Positions 53,661-64,000 of a stretch of DNA of 64,000 nt are shown piece by piece. The translations under genes were made by a program, and so were the position numbers. How positions within the stretch are numbered: position 1 is the stretch's first letter; each line of letters begins with the position of its first letter. Source of the stretch: Wuchereria bancrofti (taxonomy: Eukaryota; Nematoda; Chromadorea; Rhabditida; Onchocercidae); contig SSBO01000009.1 of NCBI GenBank assembly GCA_005281725.1, positions 8,883,831 to 8,947,830 on the forward strand, read 5' to 3'. The notes below the pieces were generated by a model. It had not been told where the DNA came from, ran no database searches, and saw only the letters and a program-made list of their open reading frames with translations.

Positions 53661-54048
53661 CAGTTACTACAGTAATGTATAAAATATTACTGTATTAGAA
53701 TGAAGCTTCGATAATGTATTAAATTTTACCATAGTGAGCAAACATTCTAAATAATGGAAAAAATATTCCCTAAGCAATATAACAACAACAGAATGTTATT
53801 GTAGTATGTTGGTATTACGGTATAATTTTGGCTGTAGTAAGCGAATGTTACCATAAGAAAACATTATTATAGTAGGAGAATATTACCATAATACACTGAG
53901 CATCGCTCTAGAGTGGAAAAAATTTATAATAGATAAATACAGTTAGCAAAAGTTTACGATGACATGAAAAAATGTTACTGTAATGGCACATACTACGATA
54001 ATATGCAAAACGTTACTGTAGCAAGCAAATATTGCAATAAGAAAATTG
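53661..54048. repeat. Degenerate ~35-40-bp repeat array
   Basis: Recurrent variants of GTTACTGTAGTAAGCAAA followed by TATTACCATAAGAAAA: for example GGCTGTAGTAAGCGAATG, TTATAGTAGGAGAATATTAC, GTTACTGTAGCAAGCAAATA. Copies differ in length and several carry insertions. No reading frame. Likely an old tandem array. Confidence 0.6.
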
Positions 54049-56389
54049 GATGAAAATAAATTAAAATATATGGATTGTTAAATTGGATAAAAGGGCAAAT
54101 TTTCGAATAAACATACTAAGATGCATTTATTACATCATTTAAAGCTAATAACGATGAAATGAAAATGAGTTGGAGCAGGTAAGTGTCTAATCAATACTTA
54201 CTTAATGATATAATAGAAGTCATGAGACACACGGAATTAATTTTGCAAGTGTGTATGCGCATGGGAATACACAAGGGTATTTCCACGTACATTTGCGCAT
54301 ATATGTTTGTATAGGAAGTTTGGCTTTCTGCTTTATTTAGCTATTAAAAATAATAATTTTCTATTGATCATGGAATTATCAAGCATATTTGACATTTTCT
54401 CGTCTATTATTCAATTATGAATTATGAGCATTTGCTAACTAATTAATTTATCAGATAATTATTAATTTATCAGCAAAATTAGTAAATAATAATACAGTAA
54501 TGAATAATACAAAAAAATATTAGAAATTAAAACGAATAGAAAATTTCGCTTCATTTAATTTTAATTTAGATTTGAAATTTTGAAAATAAGTTTGAATAAA
54601 CATGTAATAGTCATCCTAAGAATAGAAATTTAAGGGAAGACGAAGAACGAAAAAGCGCAAATGCTAATCGAAAAAATGGAAAAAGCTATGCTATCGTTCT
54701 TCATTTTTGCTCGTGAAATATAAGTCTTGAAAAAAACAAGAAAAAAGGATGTCGAAATTTTCAAAAAGCTATCATGTCAAATTCAAGAAGATTTCCCATC
54801 AAATATTAAAAGAAAATAGATGAGAAGAATAAAAGCTAAGGAAATAAAATAATACTGCGATAGGATGAAAAATGTTATCGAAATTTAAAAAACTCAAAAA
54901 ATTTGTTCTTGTTTTTCTTATTTCATTTTCCTATTTCATCAAACTTATTTTTCTCATTTCATTGCCAGTATAAGTCTTAATTTCAGCAATATTAGTTTGC
55001 TGAAAAAGTAAAATTATCAATCAGAAACAAAATGGAACGAAATTTTGAAAAAAAAGTTGTTTTGAAAAATTTGAGAAATAAATTGCAAAATTTAGATGGT
55101 TCGGTTTTCTGCATAAATAAATACTTTTTGAGTTATTCTATCAAAAGCAAGATTAGTCTGTTTTGATGGATGATAGAAGTTACAAATCTTAAATAAAATT
55201 TGATAAGTTGATGGTCAGATTTTTAAAAGTTCAAAAATTGACCAAAAGGTTTATTTTTTTTGTCAACTTTCTTCTTTGTACTAGTGATGAATCTGAACAT
55301 TTTTTTTGATCTAAAAAATTTCTTAATCTAAAATTTCTTAATTCTTTAATATAAAAAGTTTTTGATCTCTTTTTAATACGTAAAGTTAATTTTCTCAGTA
55401 ATTATAAATTAATCACACATACAGAGCAATTAATTGCGTATATTGCATTATTTTATTAATGTTTCGAAAATTTTCAAAATAAATTATCAAATTGTTTATA
55501 CGCAATAAATGGTATATAAATTAGATTTAAAAAATTTCTTAAACTATTGGAAAATTTTTACAACTTTGCTTTTGTTACAAAACAAATGCCAACATATGCA
55601 TATAAAAAAGATCTCGCTAAATAACAATTTCAATTTAATATTTACAAAGACTTAATTATTTCCGAAAAAAAAATTCTTTTCAAGCTTATAGTTTTTAAAA
55701 CGAAAAAAAAATTTAATTTAAAATTAATGATTTTATTGATGACAGGTGCTTTAACTTAATAATATAGAACCTAATATATTATAACTCTAAGAAAAAAAAA
55801 ATTAACCTTAGCCCATTAAAGACTTAAATAAGAAAACATAAAAGAAATTTAATGATTCCTTTCTTATCTGTTCTTTCAGCATAGTGTTGTATTAAATTAA
55901 AATGATTATAAATTAAGAATTTAATGGTTTAAGTCCTTTTTTTTGACCGCAAAACTTGACTAAACGTTATAGCAAACGATCGTTTTTCATTTTTTTATAA
56001 AATACATTGAAACATTATTATTTCTTAGCTTTTTGTTTTAATGCATTTTACATTGAATTAAAATAATTTCCGACATATTTTTCAGTTTCTAGCAATTAAC
56101 ACATTATTGAATGTAACACTAAATACAACGTACTATTATTCTTCTATTTATGTATTATATTTTGAATACTAATTTAAATGAAAATAAATTAAATTTTCAA
56201 GTTCTTAAAAGTTAATTAAAGAAAAAAAAACTGACTTCAATTAATGTGAATTTCTGCATATAACGCATCTAAAACTAGTAAATTTATTCGTAAAAAATTC
56301 TCAATGAATAATCTAATTTATACCATTGCATATAAAATTAACGGTATAATGAATTTGCATTGCGATGCCTATGAGCTTATATCACAATG

Positions 56390-56834
56390 TGTAGCAAATT
56401 GCACCAATTGAGTATTATTTCCTGTCCTGCCCGATATCTGGAGTATCTGAGGTTGGGGTTTTCTGTCCCCCGTGGTATCGCTGTCTTTGGGAGTACTGCT
56501 GTTAATATGTTTAATCTGTTATAATTCTCTTCGGTATTAGACTAATTATACTTATTTAGACTAATTATGCTAACTTACTTTCTTTTTATTAGGTGAAGAT
56601 AATAATATGTGAAGGTAAGATCAAGTTAAGTTTGAATATATTTAAAGAGATGGTTGCAGTATGAGAAAGTAATAGCTAGGTGAGAATCTTTTCTCTTATA
56701 AATGTATTCAGCTAAGGATATTAGCTTGAATACGTTGAAGTTGTAATCTTTATATTCAAATAGATTGTGCTAAATAAACTTTTGAATATTATTCTTGAAT
56801 AATAAATAAACTCCTTATATTTATTAACTTTACA
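56390..56834 (+). mobile_element. Candidate solo LTR (about 445 bp)
   Basis: A block of unusually GC-containing sequence (56410-56510, with TCCTGTCCTGCCCGATATC and GGGTTTTCTGTCCCCC) begins after TGTAGCAAATTG. It is followed by a TATAAA box (56697-56702) and AATAAA signals (56773-56778, 56801-56810), and then ends ...CTTTACA. TGT...ACA ends, an internal TATA and AATAAA are the layout of an LTR. The word ACAATG occurs directly before the start (56384-56389) and again at 56832-56837, overlapping the proposed ACA end. If ACAATG is the target-site duplication, the element would end at 56831 in TTT rather than CA, so the ends are not settled. No internal retroelement genes are present. It ends about 185 bases before the NDUFA1-like gene's acceptor. 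Confidence 0.4.
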
Positions 56835-57011
56835 ATGATTGTAATAATAATATCGATTGCTGTTAGTATAAGTACTATGAAATTGGTTTTGCAAATACGA
56901 TTGTTTTATTTGTAAAGTGGAAATTCATGAAATAGTTGAATATGTTTTAATGTGGAATATTTTAAAAATTTTCAAGAATGTTACTCGTTTCATTAATGAG
57001 GAATTTTAGTA

Positions 57012-57019
57012 CATTTCAG
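57012..57019 (+). promoter_or_regulatory. Putative SL trans-splice acceptor of the NDUFA1-like gene
   Basis: ACATTTCAG ends at 57019, ten bases before ATG 57030. The close spacing and absence of an upstream exon fit spliced-leader addition. Confidence 0.5.
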
Positions 57020-57029
57020 TACAAAGCCA

Positions 57030-58672
57030 ATGTGGTATGAGCAAATTTATTCGAGTGCAATAACAGTTGCATGTGTAGTAATAACAATGTACGCTATGTT
57101 ACCGGTCAATTTGATCGAGACAGGTCATGCTCATCGTCGACATATGCATGGTTACATGTATGTATTTTGACCTTTTTTTTTCGAGAAATATTTCTAACGC
57201 TATCATTGCGTACATACAGTTAATTTCTTAACTTTGTAGCTATAGAATATGTGGAAGTAAGGTAGGAAGAATAAAATCATTTCTATGCTGGCTTATTGAA
57301 TAACGTATATTCATCTATAGTAACTTGTGAAAAACTGAAAAAGAAGACAGTCTAATTAACGATTAATACTATGAATTACGGTGATGCTGTAGTTTTGATA
57401 TTGTGATTTTCTTTGTTATTTTGAGTAGTATCATTGTAGTGGGTTACTGCATATAACATTGGCATGTTGGGGAACACTAAAACATAGATAAAGTAGTGAA
57501 AGATAATAGTGAAAATAGTCTTATGTTGAGATTCATTCAAGCTTCACTCATCACACTGTAACGCTATGAAAAATTTCACGGGATATTTTGTTAACAATTC
57601 ATGTACCATAATGAACATTGAATCTTTTAACTTGTCTAACATAAAAACACTTTGCTCCTTTCAGTTGCTGTAGTTTATGATTCGTGAAATTTGAGTGACT
57701 AATTAATGTAAGCTAATTAATTTAAGGAAATTTGAGTGACTGATTAATGTTTTCTGTTTCTTTTTTTCTGAAAAACCGCATTATGTTTTGTCCATTTTTT
57801 TCCGTTCTGAATGAGGTTATGTCGAGATTTTCATAAAGTTCTATTTTCATGAACATTCGGCATATTTCGGGATTTGGCAGTGTTGCGTAAGGTGGTTGTT
57901 AGCTTTTATTATTACTAATTAGAGAGTAAATGATCCGGATAGCGAATAATAATTAGCAGATAAACTTTTTCTCTTTTTTAAGGATTTTCCAGAACAAACG
58001 AGATTGGAACTTAACAGGCAACATGTACAAAGTCCAAGGACTTGAATCGATTCCATCCGAATCATCGTCGTCATAGATTCTTTCTGACTATTACATTCTT
58101 TTTTAGTATGTCTATCTATGCACTGTGTATGCTTCACCAATTCATAATGTAGTTTGATTATTGGCGTAGAAATGTAATAATGCGTAGAAATGTAATAAAG
58201 TTGGATTAGTATTATTTCTTTGAAACACACTGTTTTTCTCGAACACATGTATTAAAGAAATGTAACATAAACACATGTATTATTAAAAAAATGTAAAATA
58301 AAAAATAAAATATAATTTAAAAAATGTGAAGAAAATAACTTGAAACATCTTCAACTTAAGATATGATTCAGTTAACTTATTTCAATTACCAAGGAATGAG
58401 AGCTTCGTTTCAACTTATGCATCGGATACGGATGTAATTTTTTGGCAGTTTAGTAATCAAATATTTGTTCCTTCAGACTCAAATGTTGGAGTGAGCAAGG
58501 GAATTTTTTCGGAATAATGTTTTTAATGTTCCATAAAAGATTCATTGTATGAATCATGAAAATTAAGATGAAGTAATTTTTGTTTATTTAAAATTTTGTA
58601 TTATTAATATTGACCATTCTGCAGTGGCTAGACGGGGATTATTCATTTAAAAATAGCCGAGTGTCTTGGTGA
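57030..58672 (+). CDS. NDUFA1 (MWFE)-like complex I accessory subunit
   Basis: Exon 57030-57161 encodes MWYEQIYSSAITVACVVITM and onward through LPVNLIETGHAHRRHMHGY. The family starts MWFE or MWYE, followed at once by one membrane segment (here about residues 8-27) and a short basic region; human MWFE has 70 residues. It is an accessory subunit of mitochondrial NADH dehydrogenase in the inner membrane. The second exon is proposed at 58625-58672, after TTCTGCAG, reading WLDGDYSFKNSRVSW then TGA, which gives 59 residues. This needs donor GTATTT at 57162; the better donor GTATGT at 57158 would put a stop in that exon. The usual RDRRxxG-type tail is not evident, so the C-terminus is uncertain. A good GTGAGT donor overlaps the stop codon. 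Confidence 0.55.
57162..58624 (+). other. Proposed intron of the NDUFA1-like gene
   Basis: About 1.46 kb of less AT-biased sequence. On the minus strand, 58248-57919 is open for 109 codons; from an internal Met it reads MESIQVLGLCTCCLLSSNLV, signal-peptide-like, then a short basic, Ser-rich tail. No acceptor or partner exon was found, so it is not called as a gene. Confidence 0.45.
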
Positions 58673-59011
58673 GTGCATAATTCAGTTTTGTAAGACTCAA
58701 TATTTGGAATATTTCATATGATTCCTACGTCATATATCGACTTCAACTTTTTCAATTGCGTTTGTCACTTCATTTTTGATTTTATGATTGACCGATAAAA
58801 GATGCGATGTTGCATTGTTGTCACCACCCCTCTACATTAATGTTTTGCTCATTTGTGCTAATAGTTATACTTAATTTTTCTAGTTAAAAATTTTCTGTGT
58901 GTTATTAATTTGCATTATTTAAGGAAATTATAAGTTTTCTCAACATTACATCGTGAAATTCATTGCTTCTTTATTTAAAAAAGAAAAAAGGAATTTATTA
59001 ATATAAATTTT

Positions 59012-59013
59012 AG
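59012..59013 (+). promoter_or_regulatory. Putative trans-splice acceptor of the HSPBAP1-like gene
   Basis: ATAAATTTTAG ends at 59013, seven bases before ATG 59021, and about 340 bases after the stop of the gene upstream. It fits an internal operon acceptor. Confidence 0.5.
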
Positions 59014-59020
59014 ATTAGTG

Positions 59021-61341
59021 ATGGAATTATATGCTGCTGTGCGCTCAAAAATTGAATACTTAGAACCGTTTGTAATATCTGAATGTATTAATGATTGGAA
59101 GGCTATGGGATGGACGCATCAGCAATTGGCGGAAATTGTAAAACCTACGGAAAGTAACGGATCTTTGAGAATACGATTAGGACCGAAGGAACATTTAAGA
59201 GGAAAAGTTAGTTTTTTTTAGCCTGTTTTATTATTCTATTTTAAATATGGTAGTGATAAATTATCTAGATTCTTACGAGTTGAAATAAACATATATGATG
59301 CGTACTTGATGATTTCAATAGTAGTATGTTTAAGATATTATGTTTAGTGCTGAAAATGGAAGCTTATTTTTGGTATTCATATAAACTAAGTAAGATTCAA
59401 TGGTTAAATTAGTAAAGTTAAAACAATAGCAATAAAGACTCAACATATGATGTAAGCGTGTAACGTATGACGGAAGTTAAAAAAAAAGTAAGTGAGGAAT
59501 TTTAAAGAAACAGTAAGTAGGGTAATCATATTAATGCAGATTATATTCGAAAATGAATCAAAAATGGCATACATCTCCAGTTTGGAACAATTCTTTAAAT
59601 GGTTCAGTGGTGAAGCAACAATGATGGCAAATGATCAGAGGATAATAGATAGAGGAAATCATTGGGGTTATTTCGATTATAATTATGTCTTTGATATTAT
59701 GAATCCGGAAAACATTGCTGATATCGATTGGCGACACCTTGGATTGGATGCTGACCCCGTTGATTCAACCATTTGGATTGGTATATTTTTGTGTTTAATT
59801 AATTTAAATAAATTGCATTGATTGATTACAGGTTTATCATGTTATTTTCGTTGATATGGAACAACTAAAAATTTTCAATAGATAATTGACATTAAGAATG
59901 ATCTTGATTTAAAATTTAGCTAGTTGATCGAAGTTATTATAACTTTAATTAATTTGAATATTTCTCAGTTTGTTTATACAAACTGAGATTGTGGATTAGA
60001 TATGCAATTTTATATTTTAGGAACACCAGGAGCACACACACCGTGTCATTATGATTCATATGGTTATAATGTTCATGCGCAACTTTCTGGATCAAAACGA
60101 TGGATTCTGTTTGAGCCAAACGAAAATATGAAGCCGATTCGAGTCCCATACGAAGAATCAACTGTTTTCAGGCTTGTAATTCTTCCTGTCAAATTTTCTT
60201 TCTTATTTTCATCTTACTAACATATAGAAAAATCAGTCTAAATGAAATAATAAGTTAGGAACTTTGTTTATTTTGGAAACTAAAATTGTAATGAATAAAA
60301 ACTATATTAATGCATCGATGGTCTACAGTGATGATATCATTTCAGTAGTTTGGATGTGATTGGTGCTGATAATTCATTGCAAGGGAAAAAGATAAGAATG
60401 ATTACCTTAAGAAAGGGTGATGTGATATTTGTACCTCCTGGATGGTGGCATTGTGTTCAATGCGTTAGTGTTAATAATAATGAAAATGATTTGAATAATA
60501 TCAGTGTTTCGGTAAATACATGGATATCACTCGTTGACTACGACCGAATTCCTCGCTTACAGGAAGCTGCTGCATCTACTATGGTAATTTTATTACATTT
60601 CTTTAATAGCTAATTAAAATTTGTAGAATTTGACATTTTTAATTTGCAGTTACGAGATGAATTTTTGTTTTAGTTACATGTATATTTTTTGTGATTATTT
60701 AGATAGCTATTCTTATTCGGTCCGGTTTAATAACTTCGAAGCAAATTTGTTTGTCAGAATCAATGACATGCTATGATGATTCGTTGTGTGATTTTGAGAA
60801 ATTATTGAACGAAGCGAAAAATGAGGTTAATTTGTCTTTTCTTCGAATGAGTATTGTATCAGTAAGTTGAAGATTAAAACTATTTATTTATTTTTCAAAA
60901 TAACTCACCTCCTATCAGTTCTATTTAACTTGTCAATGTAACATTGTTAAAGTTGTGAACTTTAAAAAGTTTGACAATTGAGTTACTTCGAAGTTGACGT
61001 CTTGACTGTACTTGACACTGTCATATGACAGTATTCTCAATTATATACAAATTTGATTATTTCAGATGGCAATTGATGAAAGTTTATATCGTTTGATGGA
61101 TTTTATAGAAAAACAGAAGAGAAAGATGACAGTTTTACCCATTGTTTTATTCGCTGATTTCCGCGCTGAAATAGAAAAAGGGCCTTTGAAAATTGTAGAT
61201 TCATCAGATGATCCGATGTATTGCACCAATTTGGCTACTTCATCATCAAGTATTACCTCATTTCAAAAACGTTTCATCGATTCTCTGCTATCGGAAAAAG
61301 TCCTGACAACATTAATAATGCAACTGCAAGAACGGACTTAA
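59021..61341 (+). CDS. HSPBAP1-like JmjC-domain protein
   Basis: Six exons: 59021-59206, 59540-59780, 60021-60171, 60346-60583, 60703-60861, 61066-61341 (TAA). All phases fit; 1,251 bases, 416 residues. The match to HSPB1-associated protein 1 runs through the whole JmjC half: EPFVIS and DWKAMGWT near the start, HWGYFDYNYVF, STIWIGTPGAHTPCHYDSYG, GSKRWILFEP, RVPYEESTVFS, DVIFVPPGWWHCV and VSVNTWISL. Fe(II) ligands are H152, D154 and H228; the family is related to 2-oxoglutarate dioxygenases of the FIH/JMJD type. Vertebrate HSPBAP1 binds small heat-shock protein HSP27; the substrate is unknown. The C-terminal third (exons 5-6) is divergent. Exon 3 ends CAG with donor GCTTGT, a GC-AG intron required by phase. 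The ATG is the first after a TTTTAG acceptor. Confidence 0.9.
60172..60345 (+). other. GC-AG intron in the HSPBAP1-like gene
   Basis: Exon 4 starts with one base before its frame, so exon 3 must end in phase 2. The only fitting junction is TTTTCAG followed by GCTTGT, which restores the family sequence YEESTVFS. The nearby GT donors (GTTTTC, GTAATT) are in phase 0 and break the frame. Confidence 0.8.
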
Positions 61342-62255
61342 AACAATTATCTCTGATAGAAATACCTCATGTTTTATTTAATAGTTTATTTAATTAGTTG
61401 ATAAATAGCATTTTTCATAAAGATTCATCAAGTTTTTATTTTATTGCTTTGGTAACATTATCAGCATTATTATGTAAATTGTTATAATTTAGGAAACCGT
61501 TTTTTGACCATAATAAAAGAAATAAAAGATAAGTCGGTATACTTTTTGTTTTTAAATTTAATAATGTACTATTCCTTTTTGTTTATCATTTACGTTCATC
61601 ATATCGGCCGTATGAATAGTTGCAAGTTCTTTACTGAATAATCTTTACTGATATGTTAGGATTTAAAATCATTTTATATTTTAGAACCTATATGTTTTAT
61701 ACCTTAATTTTTGAATATATTTTTGCAGCCTTATACTTTGTGATTATATTTCTTCATATCTAACATTTTATTAATTAGCTGAGCTATCTGTTTCAATACG
61801 ATATTAGTTTAGCGATTATTTGTTCACTTTTTATTTGTTTACCTCTGTCTGTATCTTTGACCCTCCTCACTTTTAATGCTCATTTAACTATAATATCATT
61901 TTTGGTTTGAATTATAAGCAACTTTGACCTCTAATTTTTTAACATTATATTTGTTACTGGAAAAATTTAAAGAAGTGAAATACTGACTCCATTATTTTTA
62001 TTTTCCCACTATATTTTATTATAATTTACAGATATTTATCCTTTGGTATTTGATATAATAATTCTTTTTTTACATTTTTATATATTTTTTTACATTTTTT
62101 CTTACAAAATATATATTTTTACATTTTTAGTTATTTTAGGGAAAAAATCCTTATATTCTAAAAATTTCTATACAATTTTCATCTCATCTTTCTTATTCTG
62201 TATTCTTTATAATACACCTTTGACATTAATACTTTTTATTAATTGATATCCTATA

Positions 62256-62400
62256 ATTAAAGCTCAAGCTACAGAGGGAGGTGGTAGACTCAGAAGTCAT
62301 ATATCCAGTAAGGGTGTTGGACCAACTTCCATAAAATGTGCAAAGACTCTTTAGAAACAAATTGTAAAGATTTGATTACTGTTGCAGGTGGTGGTAAATA
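62256..62400 (+). other. GC-containing island with exon-like short frames
   Basis: After ATAATTAAAG one frame reads LKLQREVVDSEVIYPVRVLD and stops soon after; a GTAAGG donor lies after IYP. A later frame reads MCKDSLETNCKDLITVAG up to a GTGGTG. The base composition is clearly unlike the flanks. It could be small exons of an unannotated gene, a pseudogene fragment or a piece of a transposon. I recognise no family. Confidence 0.3.
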
Positions 62401-62640
62401 TCTTAAATATTATCTTTATATTATCTTTTAAAAAACATTTGTAACAAAAAGCAATGATATAATATATCTTATAAGGATTATCAATATATGAGTTCTTTTA
62501 TCAATTAGACTTTTTGGATTATATATGTTTGAAACTAAGTTAAGAATTGATAAGAATGAATTCATCAAGGATTTATTTGATAACAGTTTGTAAGAATCTA
62601 AATATTTATCTTCTTTTTGTATTATTTTTTGATTTTTGTA

Positions 62641-63313
62641 TTCTGAACGAATAGTTTAAAAGTGTTTAGGATAGTACTACCTCAATAATAAGTTGAGATA
62701 CTTTTTGATAGTATATATGGATAATATTATTAAGATTATTATAATTATCAGTAAAATTGTATGTGTCTTCGTCTCATTTATTTATATACCTTGTGGGACT
62801 ATTTATTGCTAGTTGAATAAATATTGATATCATTTTAGTTTTATCTGTTGATATTAAGATTTACATATATATTAATAAACTATTCATTCCTTGTATATAT
62901 CTGTCTTTGTCCTTTTATTTTAAGTGCAAATTTTTTAGCGATTTATCATGTATTAAAATTAATTGTACCTCAATTTATTAAAGCAATTAAATTGTACTTT
63001 GATATTTTTCTGAACGAATAGTTTAAAAGTAAATTTGAAATTTCGTTTGGTATATACATATATTTTTTATCATATTTATTGAAATGTCTCAAATATTTAT
63101 TTGAAATGTTTTATAACATTTCGTAATTATTATTTGCTTTCTCGAAAATATTGGAATGCTTTCAGCAATTTCTGAGGAATTTCATTAACAATCAAATTTT
63201 GAATTTCAAAAGATAGCGCTGGCATTTAACAGTATGATATCTTAATTTATGAAAGTAATGTACGATCGTATACAATAGTTGATGATGTACTATATAGTAA
63301 ATTTGAAATTTCG
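62641..63313. repeat. Short dispersed direct repeats
   Basis: A 23-base word beginning TTCTGAACGAATAG is exact at 62641-62663 and 63008-63030. The second copy overlaps AGTAAATTTGAAATTTCG (63028-63045), which recurs at 63296-63313. TCTCAAATATTTA also recurs near 63088 and 63706. The pattern suggests fragments of one old interspersed element. Confidence 0.7.
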
Positions 63314-63417
63314 AATGAATCGTTTGTTTATTTCAGGAATGAAATCTATAATTATTTGATCAATACGATTTGGATATAACTACCTGTGTTTTTCTTACTC
63401 TACCATAAATAATCGTC

Positions 63418-64000
63418 ATGTGGCTAAATAAATTATTGATTTGGCCACAGAGAAGTTTTATTACCTGCCAATTTTTGCCTACCATTAGTCAGTTAGCCAC
63501 AAATATTAATGTTATGCATAAATTTAACATTCATACGACACAATGTTATAGTCGTGAGGAGATTTTACAGGTAAATACATGTAAATTATTGCATATTATT
63601 TAGTTTTTTTTATTATTTTTATGTAATTGTTAGTTAGTTTTAAATTCGTAATTATCGTTAAATTGATATTCTTTTTATGTTATTGTATATTATATTTAAT
63701 GAAATATCTCAAATATTTACTTTTTTTTTTTTTTAAAGATATATGAAATGAGAATTTTTGAAAATATGTAAAAATATTTTAAGAAATAAGTTAATATCTA
63801 TTCGATATATTTTAAATATTTCTTTGATTTTTGGGGTTTTTTTTAAGTCTTATATATTAAATATTGATATGTAGAAGATTAAATTATGGAAATGTATTTT
63901 TTTTTTTTGTTATAGTATATGCACAGGATGGATGGACCACCTGAACGTCGTAGCCGTAGCAGGGATCATACGGCAATTCGTGGTTTCAATCATTTCAAAG
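63418..64000 (+). CDS. Unidentified protein, 5' exons (partial at right edge)
   Basis: Exon 1 is 63418-63570 (51 codons, donor GTAAAT after CAG) and exon 2 starts at 63916 after TTGTTATAG and runs off the window; both are phase 0 and open. Exon 1 reads MWLNKLLIWPQRSFITCQFL, has Lys/Arg and many hydroxylated or hydrophobic residues and no acidic residue until REEILQ at its end, compatible with a mitochondrial presequence. Exon 2 reads YMHRMDGPPERRSRSRDHTA and then RGFNHFK. I do not recognise the family. The clear base-composition change at the exons and the matching phase support a real gene; the product cannot be named. Confidence 0.55.

Larger units (their letters stand above)
51280..56389. 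other. Intergenic DNA between divergent genes
   Basis: Upstream of the neurensin-like gene (minus) and of the NDUFA1-like gene (plus). It contains a (CA)n tract, a GC-containing island at about 52270-52460, a degenerate repeat array at 53661-54048, and an ATGAGTTGGAGCAG followed by a perfect GTAAGT donor at about 54166-54185 that could be a stray first exon. The minus ORF at 53113-53322 (KVEEQLMPTKYAAILFLVIS) is unassigned. Confidence 0.5.
61342..63417. other. 3' flank and intergenic DNA
   Basis: AATAAA signals at 61512-61517 and 61521-61526 may end the HSPBAP1-like transcript. Further on are a GC-containing island (62256-62400) and short dispersed repeats (62641-62663 with 63008-63030; 63028-63045 with 63296-63313). 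The plus ORF at 62043-62246 is F/I/Y-rich and not supported. Confidence 0.6.

Noticed and set aside
1..64000. CRISPR arrays, prokaryotic operons, rRNA, tRNA or SL RNA genes
   Set aside because: I looked for regular spacers, TTCGA-type T-arms, the SL1 core and ribosomal motifs and found none; introns and composition are eukaryotic.

Overview
The window is strongly AT-rich eukaryotic DNA with short exons, phase-matched introns that start GT (twice apparently GC) and end in TTTCAG or TTTTAG, and start codons sitting a few bases after acceptor-like TTTCAG/TTTTAG sites, as expected for SL trans-splicing. Gene content (Reeler-domain secreted protein, neurensin-like membrane protein, NDUFA1-like and HSPBAP1-like proteins) and style point to a nematode. 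A filarial or other spirurid worm is the best guess, but this is inferred from composition and gene structure, not from a species marker.

Layout. 0-0.8 kb: the first two exons of a Reeler-domain secreted protein on the minus strand, running off the left edge. 0.8-11.9 kb: gene-poor DNA containing an exact 2,192-bp direct duplication separated by a single N at 7749, almost certainly an unmerged contig overlap; then an interleaved inverted repeat with CRE-like words and three octamer sites. 11.9-13.6 kb: a low-confidence three-exon gene of unknown product whose first visible intron carries a GAT-rich ~197-bp tandem repeat. 17.6-43.6 kb: one large plus-strand gene of 16 exons, all phase-matched, encoding a ~1,025-residue Q/R-rich, Ser/Thr-rich, coiled-coil protein that I cannot name; its first intron is about 10.4 kb. 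46.8-51.3 kb: a six-exon neurensin-like two-pass membrane protein on the minus strand, convergent with the large gene. 51.3-57.0 kb: intergenic DNA with degenerate tandem repeats and a candidate solo LTR. 57.0-58.7 kb: a small NDUFA1 (MWFE)-like complex I subunit. 59.0-61.3 kb: an HSPBAP1-like JmjC protein with an intact HxD...H iron site. 63.4 kb to the right edge: the 5' exons of an unidentified protein with a possible mitochondrial presequence.

The last two complete genes lie head to tail about 340 bp apart, each with an acceptor-like site just before its ATG, so they may be co-transcribed and resolved by trans-splicing. I found no prokaryotic-type system, CRISPR array, rRNA or tRNA, and no clear candidate for a new molecular system. 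The items most worth checking are the assembly duplication, the GC-AG introns, the neurensin and large coiled-coil gene models, the candidate LTR next to the complex I gene, and several short exon-like islands.
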